From assembly GCA_022453515.1 (NCBI GenBank), contig JAJNNY010000004.1:124001-188000 (forward strand): 64,000 bases of DNA. The letters run 5' to 3'. The stretch is from Astrocystis sublimbata. Lineage: Eukaryota > Ascomycota > Sordariomycetes > Xylariales > Xylariaceae. Positions 44,444-57,405 of the stretch are shown in pieces. Within the stretch, counting starts at the first letter, position 1, and each line of letters begins with the position of its first letter. The translations under genes and the position numbers were made by a program. The notes below the pieces were generated by a model, which had not been told where the DNA came from, ran no database searches, and worked only from the letters and a program-made list of their open reading frames with translations.

Positions 44444-45438
44444 ACGAGCCAGAACAAAGTGCGGCACCACCTGCACGTTTCCCATCCATTTCGAGGCGAG
44501 TTGCGTCTATGGAAGTGGGAAACTAAACAGTGAGCGATTCCATGATAGCGTTTCTCTACCACATCAGGGGTGTCGGAATAGGCGGCACCCCTGTGATGAT
44601 GTTGATATCGATCGGGACTGGGTGCATGGATGCGGCAGACGCCGACTGAGGTGGTGAATTTGTGAGATTTAGAAACGAAACGATTTGATACCCGGGAGAG
44701 AGCAGACGCTACAACAAGAGAATGGACGCATACGCACATATGCACCCGCGTAGATTATACACATACATAGTCAGCATATAGAGCGAGCGACCTAGGCAGG
44801 GAGTATGTATATATGAGACGGGTTGCGAGCTCTTTCTATCTAGAGAACATGTAATAAGCATTGATTTGTTCGCTTCGACACTGGATTGATTCGCCCATTA
44901 TCCTTGGTTTTCGGTGTCGTGTACAATTGTGCAACATAAAGTAGGTGGCTATCCACATGTCTCCGGATTTCTTCCAATTAACTGACTGGGGGGTCTCGTA
45001 ACGCGTACAAACAGGGGTCAATTATCAGCTTATGTGTACGAGTAGGTATACTCAGACTATATATATTATAAAGTACATAGAGCATGCAGTACGTGTTTCT
45101 GTGTCTTTACGTTACGTAATCGAACTCTAGTCTCGCGATGCCACATGCCATTTCCGTGGCATACAACAATCATTATCTAAGTACCTTGACCTAACCTCCT
45201 ACCACCTACCACCTACCACTTACATCTTACATCTTACATCTTACATTTTCCAAGTTTCACCTCGCCACCTCCCAATCTACCTAACCCACGCAAAATTCAC
45301 GATTGCTGCCGGCTTGCTTCTTCCAACTTGGAACCACCGTTACGACCGCCGCTCCGCTAGCTCAAAGGTCGCATACTTTGTCTACGACCTGGCCTTGCGC
45401 TGCACAAAATGCTGCCACGGTAAAGCCGCCCACACACG
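44444..45438. promoter_or_regulatory. Upstream region of the AVT transporter gene
   Basis: 1 kb between two plus-strand genes. At about 45197-45250 there are short tandem strings, CTACCAC three times and TTACATC three times, ahead of a CT-rich leader. A long AT-rich stretch lies at about 45050-45080. No gene-like frame. Confidence 0.5.
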
Positions 45439-47418
45439 ATGAGCTCCCGCAGCGAGCGGGCGAATGACGCCGCCCCCGCCCGGAACGAGGAACACCACGG
45501 CCTCCTCGCCGGCCACGACGAAGATGGCTTTATAGTACACCCCGGCGGCAACGAGCACGACTATTTCCACGACCACGGCCACGACGCCGATCACGATTCC
45601 CTGGGCCCGCGCACACCGCGCACACCCAACCGCGTGCGCTTCGACCTACGAACCACGAACATCCCTCGCACCGCCGACGGCCACACCCTCGCCCCCGGCA
45701 ATGGCCATGGCAATGGCAATGCCAACGACAACGACAACAACGGCGCGCGAGCCTCCATCTCGTCGTCCGGCGATGCCGAGTCGCAGCGCGACTCGTTCGA
45801 CTTCCTCGATAGCGACGACCCTCTCGGACGCGAGCGCACGGCGCGACGGCCGCTGCTGACGGACATCGAGGCGCCGTCAGTCACGGTGGCCAACAGCCTG
45901 TCGACCGAAGACGTGCACTCGTGGGCCGAGCGCGAGCGGTCGCGGCCCAAGTCCGGGTTGGCGTCGGCCTTCATGAACATGGCCAACAGCATCATCGGCG
46001 CCGGCATCATCGGCCAGCCCTACGCCTTCAAGGACGCCGGCCTGGTCGCGGGCGTCGTGCTGCTCGTCGGCCTGACCGTCGTCATCGACTGGACCATCCG
46101 CCTCATCGTCGTCAACAGCAAGCTCAGCGGCGCCAGCAGCTTCCAGGGCACCGTCGAGCACTGCTTCGGCAAGACCGGGCTCGTCGCCATCAGCGTCGCC
46201 CAGTGGGCCTTTGCCTTCGGCGGCATGGTCGCCTTCGGTGTCATCGTCGGCGACTCCATCCCGCCCGTCTTCCGTGCCATATGGCCGAATCTGCACGACA
46301 TCCCCGTTCTCTGGCTCCTGGGGAACAGGCAGTTTGTCATTGTCGTCTTCATACTGGGCATCAGCTACCCTCTAACGCTATATAGAGATATCGCCAAGGT
46401 ACGTCCACGACCCGCTTCGCTAGTTCTTTGACGAGATGAGATGCCCGACGCCGACGCTGACGGGGGGATGTAGCTGGCCAAGGCGAGTACGCTCGCGCTC
46501 ATTGGCATGGGCATCATCGTGACCACGGTAGTCATACAAGGCGCCCTTACTCCAGCAGAAGCCCGGGGCTCCTTCACACCTCGCCTGCTTACCATCAACG
46601 ACGGCATTTTCCAGGCCGTCGGCGTGATATCATTTGGTATGCCACCCACCGTCGCTGGTCACGGCCCAACACACTCTGGCCCTGGAAGAACAAGACCTGC
46701 TAACCAACGCCCACCCACCGCCAGCTTTCGTCTGCCAGCACAACTCCCTCCTGATCTACGGCTCCCTCAAGACCCCCACGATAGACCGCTTCGCCACCGT
46801 GACGCACTACTCGACCGGCATCTCCATGGTCGCCTGCCTCGTCATGGCGCTGGCCGGCTTCCTGACCTTCGGCGACAAGACGCTCGGCAACGTGCTCAAC
46901 AACTTCCCCGCTGACAACACCATGGTGACGATCGCGCGGCTGTGCTTCGGCCTCAACATGCTCACGACGCTGCCGCTCGAGGCCTTCGTGTGCCGCGAGG
47001 TCATGCTGAACTACTGGTTCCCCGACGAGCCCTTCAACATGAACCTGCACCTCATCTACAGCTCGACCCTCGTCGTCTCCGCCATGGCCCTCTCCCTCTT
47101 CACCTGCGACCTCGGCATCGTCTTCGAGCTCGTCGGTGCCACGAGCGCGGCCGCCCTGGCCTACATCCTGCCGCCGCTGTGCTACATCAAGCTGAGCTCG
47201 AGGTCCTGGCGGACTTACGTCGCCGGCGCTATCGTGGTGTTCGGGTGCGCCATCATGTTTGTTAGCGTCCTGCAGACCGGGGCTCAGATGATCAAAGGTA
47301 AGAAGAACACTATCCCATTATCGCCGATCTAGGCCTTTTCGACCTTGTCACTTGAGACATGGGATGCTGACTTTGTTTCTCTCTGACAGGCGGAGGCGAG
47401 CCGGCGAAATGCGTGTAG
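45439..47418 (+). CDS. Vacuolar amino-acid transporter, AVT (SLC38-like) family
   Basis: Structure: join(45439..46398, 46474..46636, 46725..47297, 47390..47418), 574 residues; all phases fit. It is an AAAP-family carrier that exchanges amino acids with protons, probably on the vacuole. A hydrophilic N-terminus of about 170 residues is rich in His, Asp, Asn and Ser. The transport domain then starts with the signature IIGAGIIGQPYAF (about 185). About eleven membrane segments follow, with FAFVCQHNSLLIYGSL formed across intron 2 as the conserved TM6 region. The last 9-residue exon (..GGGEPAKCV) is short but well spliced (GTAAGA..CTGACAG). The yeast AVT2 group is the closest by pattern. Very GC-rich third positions suggest strong expression or codon bias. 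Confidence 0.87.
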
Positions 47419-48219
47419 AGTCGGGCATGCTACTTCAACCCCCGAGTGTATATATGTGTATTCGTAGTATCAAAGCGTCCTGTGTATTCGCATTTATCTA
47501 CTTTAGCTAGACATACAAGCGGCTCCCTTACAGGAGAAAAAGGCCAACCAGGCCAGGTTATCAACGGTTCAAACGGATGGGATTGCAGGAGCATTGTCTT
47601 CATCCTACCTTGGGGAATAGTGTTATATTAAATCGGGGGAATAAATCGGAAGCTTCGTAGAGCTGTGAATCTACATCAATGACTTGTACGTAATACACTT
47701 TACGGTCACCTGGCAATTGTATCCTTGCCTATCTTGATCTGCCCGTGAAAGCTCTTGGGCTCGATAGATCATAGCAACCCGTATACGCACCCCCGGCATA
47801 CACTCAAGTCAGACATTTACAATCAAATAGAGGCAGCACGTGGTAGTTAGAGACCGTAGGTTAACTCGCTCACCTTACCCCCTTCACCCGAGATATACTT
47901 AGGGTCCTAGACCAACATACTTGGAGCTAGCCCGCTAGTAGATGGATGAACAAAGTCCTATCTGACTTTCCATATGACCTGTAAAGGAGTAACTTCATGC
48001 CTATGGTATCTTCAGCCAATCACCCTCCTTCCTTTGTCTCTTGGCCGTCAGCAGCTCACGAAAGGTTGGGTACTTACATACCTAGGTACATGAATACATG
48101 TAGATGTAGGTAAGGTGGGTTGGCAAGGTTGGGTTGGTATGGTTTGTTTCGGCCGGAGACTTCCGGTAGCACCAATTGATCTAGATGCATTATCAATCAA
48201 CACGTAGCATCTCACATGG

Positions 48220-48252
<33 letters not shown>

Positions 48253-49501
48253 TACATGGAGTTCCAATCGCATCTCCATCATGCTGCGTACTACGCACAT
48301 TTGGGAACGGCCTCGCCCAGCTTCGTTGCCCCGCGAGCCTATGCTTATGGCCGTGTTTACTTATACCCAGTAGGAAAAGAAAGGGTTCCCATATAGTCAT
48401 GCCGGCTTCGTCATCTTTTAGTACGGTGCTGGCCCAGGGTTTCAGAGAGAGCTGGCTGGCTGTCGGGCTTCCGCTAATCAACACTACAATACATTATAGG
48501 CCGATCTTCATTTGGTTTATTATATTCCTTCCTTCCTTTCCTTCTTTCCTTCTTTATATATATAGTTCGTGGGATTCAGAGCAACAGCTATACGTACATG
48601 GGCGTGCTTCCAGCCTGTTCGTGAACATCGGACTCGGGAAAGACATGCTTACCTGCATGTACCTACCCCTACCTCACATGTGTAAGTCGTTCGGGTGGTG
48701 GGGGTGTTGACGATGGCTTGCCTTGGCGTATCTACGTGCATGAGATCTTCGGTTGCCTTTTGCGTAGGGGCAAGCGTGTCGAGAACGCCCATACGCAAAG
48801 TAGTGTGCCGCTATAAGCACGGTTTATCGCCTAGAAGTAAGTAAGCATCGAGTCCAGGCAGAGATGATATGCAGCTTCATACATACATACATGGACGCAA
48901 TATCCCCTTCGCGCGAAAGATGTCTACCTAAGTGCCTAGGTACACAAGCAAAGCAGAACGGATATAAGTTGTATTATTATGTTACCGATATCCGAAGAGC
49001 CAACGGCAACCCATCTCGTCAAACAGGCAGGCAGACCAGTCCATCATTCGTAGGCTCGCACCCCCCCACACACACGCGCGAAGCGATCAAATGACCAAGT
49101 CGACCAGCACTTCGTAGTTCTCGGCCACGCCACGTTCCACAGGGCATCTGACGATCTTGCTTAAGATAGCCTGGAGCTTCAGCTCACCTGCTCGCCCGGT
49201 TTGTGACGAGTCGTTTGTGCATCTTTAGGCCCCTTGCCTAGGTCCCTAGTAGTAGGTAGGTAGGTAGGTAGGTACCTATAGAATCTCACTACATGTGTGA
49301 GCATTGTGCCGAGTAAAGAGCGCACAGGCAGCGAGGTGGTTTGCTGTCGTATCACAAGACGAAGCAAGGCGATTCGACCAACCCCGCTTTGTCGGTTTTT
49401 GGAAAATGGGGGCGGGAGGGGGAGGGGGAGAATGGGACGGCATAGATTAGGATAGGGAGGTGATGGAGGCAGGGCATTATGTAGCTAGCAACTAGCTTCT
49501 A
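47419..49501. other. Intergenic region with microsatellites
   Basis: 2.1 kb, no gene seen. It contains a CA run (48221-48249), a CTTC/CCTT-rich tract running into TATATATA (about 48529-48562), and a GGTA tandem (about 49253-49276). It includes the AVT 3' UTR and the distal promoter of the small Cys-rich gene. Confidence 0.5.
48221..48249. repeat. (CA)n microsatellite
   Basis: An uninterrupted CA dinucleotide run of about 14 units in intergenic DNA. Confidence 0.95.
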
Positions 49502-49508
49502 TATATAA
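49502..49508 (+). promoter_or_regulatory. TATA box of the Cys-rich microprotein gene
   Basis: TATATAA stands about 415 bp before the ATG at 49917, followed by a CT/CA-rich leader. A consensus-like donor GTGAGT at 49610 and an acceptor CTACAG at 49691-49696 allow a leader intron of 87 nt. This would leave a short upstream frame starting at 49699. Confidence 0.5.
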
Positions 49509-49916
49509 GTGAGGAGTGAAGACGTTGGAAGAGTCTAAATTCCTCTACTCAATATTTGTTGTTTACTTCCTCAACACGCACACATACCTACCTACTACGA
49601 TCTCCACTGGTGAGTTTGACCCTTCTGACATCCTTTTCTCTACAAGATCAATAAAACCCCATCCTGGATAAGAGGTCCTCTTCCGTGTCGCTACAGATAT
49701 GTGCTTGCAACTACCATACTCCGCTGAGTGACACCGATCTGAGAGTGTTCAACATCAATCTCTGTCACCACCACCAAGCACAACACACCTCTTGGCTGGA
49801 TCGATCAATGCCGCTCGTACCCAATAACGGCGGCTATACTAACGGATCCAAAAACAGACAAACCATTCAAATCTTCACATTTATCACCGGCCTCGCCCGA
49901 ACATCAAACCTGCAAA

Positions 49917-50141
49917 ATGCACGGCGCAACATGCCCCAAGTGCGGAGCCTCCGCTAGCGAGACCAAGACTTGCGCCTCCTGCGGTGCTGTACGTCTTCTT
50001 CCTTCTTTATTTTGCCCCCTCAAGACCCATCCCTAGTTACGGTTCTTCCTGTTCGAACCGGACGACGAATTCTCATCTCCATGCAGGAAACTTGGGGGAG
50101 CTAACGATGCTTTCCGATGTATACAGACCTGCCCCAACTAG
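49917..50141 (+). CDS. 28-residue Cys-rich microprotein, metallothionein-like
   Basis: Structure: join(49917..49988, 50127..50141), 28 residues. The 138-nt intron has donor GTACGT, branch GCTAAC and acceptor ATACAG. Its second exon encodes only TCPN plus stop. Cys lie at positions 6, 9, 19, 22 and 26, so the protein is two CXXC units (CPKC, CASC), each followed by GA, and a final Cys. It has Lys, Ser and Thr but almost no large hydrophobics. This resembles very small fungal metallothioneins or a single zinc-ribbon-like site. Metal binding is inferred. A TATA box, long leader and tight splice signals argue for a real, possibly strongly induced gene. Without splicing the frame runs on past GAV with no resemblance. 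Confidence 0.65.
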
Positions 50142-51837
50142 AGAGAGAGAGACGCGATCTGCCACTGTCACTGCCCTCCCTACCTGATTTCAACACAAGA
50201 ACCAGTCATGAATGGAAAGCTTGAGTTTATGTTGTGCTGCGCAGCGAGGGTAGGCGGCCCTTCCAATTGGTCTTGAGAGAGAGAGAGAGATAGTTGTATA
50301 AATACCCCAGAAAACACAGAAGGAAAGAGACTGGTGATGTGTCGCGAGGGTACACAGGCATCCTATAGAAATACAAAGAGATATCCGAAACATTGCAGAA
50401 TCATGACCATGCGGGGGGAAAAAACCCCAAGAGCCCAGAGCATGCACAGTCTTAAAAATCAGGAAATTCCAAGGTACAGAGACACGGGGACAGTATCACA
50501 GTGAAGTCTCATTCTCGTCGCTACTTACTTGTTAGGTAGGCAGTAGATGACAACGAATCGTAAGGCATCTTCTGGTATAAAGACAAATCCACTCGTCTAG
50601 CCTGTAGTTGCATATCTTCTCGATACTTACCTACTCAACTGGCGTTCACCTGGGTCAATTTGCCCGCTTGGGAGTGAAACACACCGCCTGCTATTTGTCC
50701 TGGCATCCTTTTGATATTACATCATCATTGCCATCACCTTCAAAGTGGCCAAGTACAAGCAATATCTGTACCGTTTCCGTCCGTACACAAGACTCAAGCT
50801 AGGAATTAACAGTGACCAGACACGAAATTTCGTTGGATCTAGAGCAAGTCGGAGCCGTAGAGGACCTTTTCCAATGAGCTCGCGTGTAATCACCCCTTGA
50901 TCTTACTGGCAGAATTCACGAAAACAGACGAAGTGAGAGACGGAAGCAATGAAATAGAAACACCATTTCCAACAGCAATGAACAAATCAAATAAAATCGA
51001 AAACACGATGGTGTCCCTCAAATTAAATGACAAGTAACAGCATTGTTCACACCATGATCTCGCCAAGGAATCCCGTGAGTTGCAATGGTGCAAGCATATG
51101 ACTGCTCATATCGAATGTCCAGTCACTGACCTTTCCGTGGTCAAGCACCCTTACGATCCGGTCTCATGGTTCTATAACCGTAGGTCTCGAACCTAGACAG
51201 TCTAAGCACATGAGGGCTGAATGGGTCAAATCGTGAGTTCTAAGCATGCGGAATACGCGTCGTTTACAGAAAAACATGGCATGTGCATTATCGAATCGTA
51301 CTGGATGGAGAAAGGATAGATAGAAAGAGTAACCCTAGGAACAAGTACCCATCTCCGGTCGATTGAACACGGAACAGTCGAGAGAGCAGTAAAAAGGAGA
51401 AAAATTTATGATATATCCGTATTCTCTGGAGCTGACACGCCAGACTTGACACTCCCACACGGATGCACACCAGGAGCGTCGAACGGGCACCTCATGCTAC
51501 CCTCACAGCCTCTGCTTCTTTCTAGTAGCCAGTTTGCGTGTATCCTCGGGTCTCCGGTGATCGAGCGCCCCGAGAACCACCGCCCGTCACTATTAATCTT
51601 GCAGTCATAACTACAAGGTGTGTGAAAGCCAACCTGGGTCGCACGCCCGCCCGCCGAGGAATTGGATACGCACGCAGACGGATTCGAGCTGCACGAAAAC
51701 TTGATGCAGAACCGCTTCAATTCTTCCGCCCGTGTACATCCTGATCATGTGGGTGCGTCGCCCACAAGAGCGGTCTCAAGACAATGCTGCTTCAGGCTGG
51801 GACATCAAAGGTATCATCAATGGGTATTTAGATTGAT
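50142..51837. other. Convergent intergenic region
   Basis: 1.7 kb between the small Cys-rich gene and the RHO1 stop. GA-rich simple sequence at about 50140-50153 and 50275-50290. No gene-like frame. A tRNA-like T-arm near 51190 lacks the rest of the fold. Confidence 0.5.
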
Positions 51838-52955
51838 TTAGAGAACCAGGCACTTGGAGTGCTTCTTTGGGCGGGTGCGCGAGAGAAGGGCAGCGCGAGT
51901 GGCGTGCTCGAAGACTTCCCTGACACCCTCGTTTGTCTTGGCCGAGCATTCTAGATACTTGTAGGCACCAATCTTCTTGCGGATGTCCTCGCCCTGTTGA
52001 TCGAATATTAGCCGAGCCCCATTCCAGGATGAGCAAACAGAACAAGCTTGTGACAGGGGACAGGGGTAATGCAGGTAACAGCAGCTGTGGATCTGGAAAG
52101 CTTGGGCGGTGACTTACCTCCTCAGGGGAGACGGGCTTCTGGCTGGTCTTGCGAAGCTCTTCGATGGTCTTGGGGTCGTAGCGCAGATCCTTCTTGCATC
52201 CGACAAGAATGATGGGAAGACCCTGGCAGAAATGAAGAACCTCGGAGATCCACTGTGAGTTTGAGCACATGTTAGCTGTGAATAGCTCGCAGTCGACCAC
52301 GATGAGGATGGCGCATGGGGATGTCTAACCTTCTCCTGCACGTTGTCGAGAGAATCCGGAGAGTCGACAGCGAAGCAGATGAGGATAACGTGAGAGTCGG
52401 GGTAGGATAGAGGTCGGAGACGATCGTAGTCTTCTTGGCCAGCCGTATCCCATAGGGCTAACTCGACGTGTTTGCCATCGACCTCGACATCGGCGACGTA
52501 GTTCTCAAAGACGGTGGGCACGTAGACCTGAGCGCGAAGGGGTTAGTGATGCCATGGAGTACAACAATCCTATGAGAGACATGGCAAGGGTACGCGATGC
52601 ACGTCATCGTGACCTCGCTGGGCGCAGAGCCACGCCGGTCGACGTGATGAAGCCGATATGGATGCGTTGGGCAAATACGTTGTTGAGGTGACGCGGCCAC
52701 TCTCAGCTCGGCGCCGCAGCGAGGTGTTACAAGGTACAACGATGGCGATAGACAAGTACGACGGACGACGTTACGACGGGCGTTCTCTTACCTCGGGGAA
52801 AGTACCCTTGGAGAAGACACTGCAGAGACATTCATCAGCGGAGGCGGACGACGCAGGGCCGGGCAGGGCCGGGCAGGGTCAACCAACATCAACAAACAGG
52901 TTTTACCACAGGCACCGTCACCAACAATCACGAGCTTTCGGCGGATCTCAGCCAT
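51838..52955 (-). CDS. RHO1: Rho-family small GTPase RHO1
   Basis: Structure: complement(51838..51993, 52118..52252, 52331..52527, 52792..52819, 52888..52955) with exon 3 in fact running 52330..52527; five exons, 194 residues. Rho1 is the membrane GTPase that controls glucan synthase, the cell-wall integrity kinase cascade and actin. G1 is GDGACGKT (12-19), switch I lies around [10 protein letters not shown]3 is DTAGQE (59-64), the base-specificity loop GCKKD (about 116-120), SAK follows (CSAKTNEGV), and the C-terminal CLVL is a geranylgeranylation signal with Cys191. Exon 2 is only 28 nt and is set by the conserved [10 protein letters not shown]. Its upstream donor is GTTGGT. The 264-nt intron 2 is the longest here. 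Orthology is clear from the near-full match to fungal Rho1. Confidence 0.95.
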
Positions 52956-55716
52956 GGCGATGGTGGATGGGGGATTGTGTGTTGATAGGCAGAATGCTGT
53001 AGTGGGATTAGGGGTAATCGGATGCTGGCAGGCTGGCAGACGAGCAGCTCTGGGTGATGCAGAGGCCGAATGATAGGTGAGAGGCGGCGGCCAAGGGTCG
53101 ACGATGGGTTGAAGGGCTGGTCGTGGGTGAACTGCGAAGAGCTGGTCTCTCTGCGCGGTCGGATGATGAAGGAGAGGTTGAGAGGTTGAGATGGAAGAAG
53201 ATTGAGCGGTGGATGGGAGGAGAGGAAGGTCGCAGGTCGCAGGCCGCAAGGTTGTTGCTCAACTGAACGAAGGGCGCTGGAAAGGGAACAGCACTGTATA
53301 ACGAGAATGGCCTAGGCACCTTGGGCCGGTACCTCCACCACCCACCGCTGCGTGGTGGGAGGGGGAGGTACTGGTCGGTGGGCAGTGGGCATTGGCCAGC
53401 TCAGTTGGGCGGTACCTACATACACTACAAGGTTGGCTAGGTACCTACCTACCCATCCCAGGCACTTCCAGGCAGTGTGGTCAGTGATCACCGTGCCTGG
53501 CGGGCCTGGAAAGAGGCTGGCAGGAACCTTCGGCTTGATAGGTACGGTATCTACCTACAGTGCAACTTCACCTGCTCACAGTCTTGACTCTTGATGCTTC
53601 TACTCGTACGTCCTACTCTCGCTACTAGCTAGACCTACTCACGGTACGCACAAGGCATGTAGCCCCCCGGTTGTCCTAGATTAGGTAGACTCGGGGCAAA
53701 TGTCTGCAGACCTGATAAGCTGAACCAACCAACCTCTAGGTAGGTTCCTTAGGCATGATGTTAGGCGCGGTGATTAGCACCCTCGACACCCTGTCAGGTC
53801 GAGCCTGTTAGGCTGTTACAGGGCTTTGAGGCAACGAAGACGCTACCTAGGTATCCCGTGACTGTCTTGCGGGGGTCTCCAACTGACTGTCCTGTCATAT
53901 ATCTGCATTGGTTCTAGGCGAGTTTCTCCCAGTTCCTACATGTGCAGGTTTGGTAGATAGGCAATGGGAGTCAAAGTCCTACCTCCCGATACCTGGCGAG
54001 CTGGGTTCGTACTAACCATAACCAACCCCTGCAGGTAAACGTTGAAGGTACTCAGATAAGATATATGCGGCCTGCCAGCTGGTTGCCGGCGGCTTTGCAC
54101 TGTCTACGGCATCCTTTGTTCTCTGTTGGTGTTGGTTGTCCACAGTGCTCACCTACCCGTGACCCGCAGGTCGACAGCGACGGGTCTTGCTTCGTGAGGT
54201 GAGGCAACCAAGTCGCCAAGCACCGTGCCGCGTCCAAAGCCTGCATAGGTTGGTTGCCCAGGTGCGGACCTACTACCATGCCGAGCATGCCTAGGCAGGT
54301 AGCTAGCTGGTGGGCCTAGCACGGCATGTTTACTTTCTCAACTTACTCGAAGTTGCCTCCCGCCTCCCTTGGCCTAAGTTTGCACAAGCCTCTATTCAGA
54401 CTATTCCCCTGCTCGTTGGCCGAGTTACCCAAGAACAGGCTCGAACAGGCCCTTGGGTCAGGGAACAGCTGAAGCCATGCACACGCCGAGCACGCCACGA
54501 ACGACACCTCGGACACCCTCATCATGGAGATGCTCTGGTGCCTATAATTCGCTTCCACTTAATGGTTTGCCCGCTCGTCTGCTAGCTTACAATATTATGA
54601 TCGGCTTTGGCGAGCGACACAGCCTACAGGCACAGGAGTCCACGGCAACTAGCCACAGCCTCATGGATAGGATAACAGCGGAAAATACCTAAGCTCGGAC
54701 CAGGATCATATATGTCCGCCTTACCATGTACACATATCATGGATGTCCGTACCACACATCAATCGTGGCGGATGAGGAAGTTCAGTTCTCTGTCTCTCCT
54801 TGATTTCAGAAGTTGATTCAAGGTTCCCGCGTGTACTGTTCCACATCAGTCCCCGAGTTGAGATCAGGCTCTGATACAGGGCAAGGACGAAGAATGCTTT
54901 CATCATCTCAGCTGATGATCTACACCTCAGCCTCCCCACGGGCTGCGAACCGAACTGGCTACCTTTGTTCTCTAAGCCCGGTCCAAAACTTCGTATCCCC
55001 TTGTGGGGTTTCATGATGAATGAGCCATCGCATACGTCAGCACCGTCGTCTTTCATCTCGAGAGGAAGCTCCTTTTCCGCGTAATAATAAACCCGAGCCT
55101 GTCTCCAAGCAACCCCAATAGAGGTTGGAGACAATCACGTAGCTAGATAACCCGTTTTCAATTGAACCTTTTTACTTAAACCTACGCTCTGAGACTCGCA
55201 TATTCGAGGTGGGTGTTAGATTTTGATTTATATTGATATTGATGCGGTTGGAAGCCCAGGGGTAGATATTCGTGAATACGTATTTGATCTTGTACCTGGG
55301 TATGTAAGACACTCGACGCTTATATGCGATATTCCCAACTTTGGAAGTCACCTTCACCTGTAGGCTGTAGGTACATGTATCTTGGAGTGTTGATGTAGGC
55401 AGGCGAGGCAGGCTCGGTAGGCTGGAATAACGGACAGGCTGAGGGGCAGTTGTAGGAGGATCGATGTGCGTGCGGGCACCTAGGTATAGACAGAACTAGA
55501 GGCAGCACTACCTAGGCTAGGTACCTAGAGGCTACCTTACCTACCTGGACTCGGGGAGAACTTCCAAAAATTTGGCCCGCCAGACCCCGACTGCGCATAC
55601 CGAAAGCCTCAACCCCACGACCCGTCATGATTTCCTAACAAGCGCCACTGCATATCGATACACGTGCCCGCATACAATTCCGAGCCCATCCCACACTACG
55701 ATCGGTCACCGAGAAG
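52956..55716. promoter_or_regulatory. Long divergent intergenic region RHO1 / MRPL40
   Basis: 2.8 kb between divergent starts. The first 360 bp on the minus strand are pyrimidine-rich (RHO1 leader and promoter). Many CCTACCTAGGTA-type strings occur at about 53415-53460, 53545-53560, 53735-53755 and 55500-55550. No gene-like frame. Frames at 54310-54692 and 54721-55134 have no family resemblance. Confidence 0.5.
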
Positions 55717-57028
55717 ATGCAGAAGATTGCACGCCGTGTGGCCACCGCTGAGCGGGTGGTCGCCAAGCGTAAGAAGGGCAAGGATTTCAAGCTCTACAGG
55801 CACGAGAGGCATCAGGACAAGAAGGAAATGGTCGATTTGAGAAAGACGGTCAAGACTGAGATCGAGTCCGCAAAGCAGGCTATCAAGAACGACTGGGCCA
55901 TGGGCGCCCTGTCGCCGCGGAGGGACGTCGGCGAACGTCACGACACCATCGGCTCCATCAGCCGCCAGCGAGTTTCCCAGTCCAAACAGCTGACGCTTGC
56001 CCAGCTCAATGCCCGCTGCCGGTGGGCTGGCGGTGCCACCTATCTCAACCTGGCCGTCCACGACCGGGTCGTCTTGCTAGACGGCCCGGACAAGGGGCGC
56101 ATCGGGAACATCCTCGAGATCAACCACGAATCCGCCGAGGTCACGGTCAAGGATTTGAACAAGGTACGTGATATGCCTCTGTCCCCGTGCCGTTTCCTCG
56201 ACGACGGGATCCGACATCTCACGTACCGTCCAGCCAAATCCTATGCTTACCCGAGTCACGGACAACTAGTCAAACATCTTTGTTGAACCATTTATGCGTG
56301 GTCCAGGTGACCCAACATCCATCAACTTTGCGCTTCCCCTGCCCATCTCGGCCGTGCGCCTCGTGCACCCCATATACGACCCCGCCGCCGACTCGACACG
56401 GGACGTCATCATCAACCAGCTCGTGCATCGCGGGCTCGTGACAGACCGGCAGACGGGCAAGCGGCGCTGGGACCGCGTAGTGCCAGGCCTCAACGTTTCG
56501 ATACCGTGGCCGGAGAAGAAGCCCTCCGAGACCCCCGACTACAAAGCCGACACGATGCGCATCGACGTCGAGGAGAAGACGTTCGTGCCCACGCTGCTGC
56601 GCCCGCCCATGCCCGAGGCCGTCATCGACGAGCTGCGGAACAAGTACAGTCGCTTCCGAACGCGGCACGAGCCAGAGTACATCGCCCGCATCGAGGCCGC
56701 CGAGCAGGAGAAGAAGGACCGTGTCAACCTCATGGAGAGCATGCGCACGCCCCTGCAGGAGTTCCACCGCGCGGAGCGCAAGAGTAAGAAGAAGAGGGGC
56801 TACGCGGTCCTCACTGGCGAGATGCTCGAGAAGATTGGCGAGGTCATCGCCAGGAACCGCGAGCGATCGCTCAATGCGGCTGGTGTTTCCGCCGTAGCGA
56901 CCACCGGTTCTTCGGTAGACGTATCGCCTCCCGCGAGCTCAGATACGACTCCCCCGCCGACCTCAGAATCGCCAGTAGATGTGCCGCCTCCCGCAAGCTC
57001 GGATACGTCTCCGCCGCCGTCTTCATAG
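55717..57028 (+). CDS. MRPL40: Mitochondrial large-subunit ribosomal protein uL24m (MRPL40)
   Basis: Structure: join(55717..56163, 56270..57028), 401 residues; the 106-nt intron joins VKDLNK to SNIFVEPFM in phase 0. It is a mitochondrial 54S subunit protein near the exit tunnel. A KOW-type SH3 domain is visible at about 112-150 (HDRVVLLDGPDKGRIGNI). Downstream is the fungal extension with ..PISAVRLVHPIYDP, RRWDRVVPGLNVSIPWPEK and a basic helix (HRAERKSKKKRGYAVL). The C-terminus carries two similar Pro/Ser-rich units (VDVSPPASSDTTPPPTS and VDVPPPASSDTSPPPSS), a recent internal duplication. The basic N-terminus MQKIARRVATAERVV fits mitochondrial targeting. Tail-to-tail with ELP1, 377 bp apart. 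Confidence 0.88.
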
Positions 57029-57405
57029 AACGAGAGGATGGCGTGGCTGGCTAGGTAGCTAAGTCGATTCGGCTGCATTGCAGAACATCCTCATTCTAGG
57101 TTGGACCATCATCCCAACTTATGATCTGTACAATACATGTATATATCGTCATATACAAAAAAGGCAATTGGTCACTGGCATGAAGGGCGACGAGACAAAT
57201 AAAAATGAATAATGATTTTTCGAGATCGCATGTCAGAATGCATTGCTTTTGTTGGTCTGGTTTTCTACATCTGTTGACGTTGTCTCATGGCTACCTAAAT
57301 CAAGTCGTCAATCCCTAAATCCCTGACCTCGTAGTCCTCGTTCCCGTTACGTCTCGTTCGCGCCGTACCGTGCCATCCATCCACATTCCCAAGCGAAAAT
57401 TCATA
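57029..57405. other. Convergent 3' region MRPL40 / ELP1
   Basis: 377 bp between two stop codons. It contains an AT-rich stretch with AATAAA-like strings near 57199 and is expected to hold both 3' UTRs. Confidence 0.5.

Noticed and set aside
51170..51215. Possible tRNA T-arm near 51190
   Set aside because: A 4-bp T-stem can form, but no acceptor partner or anticodon arm is present on either strand.
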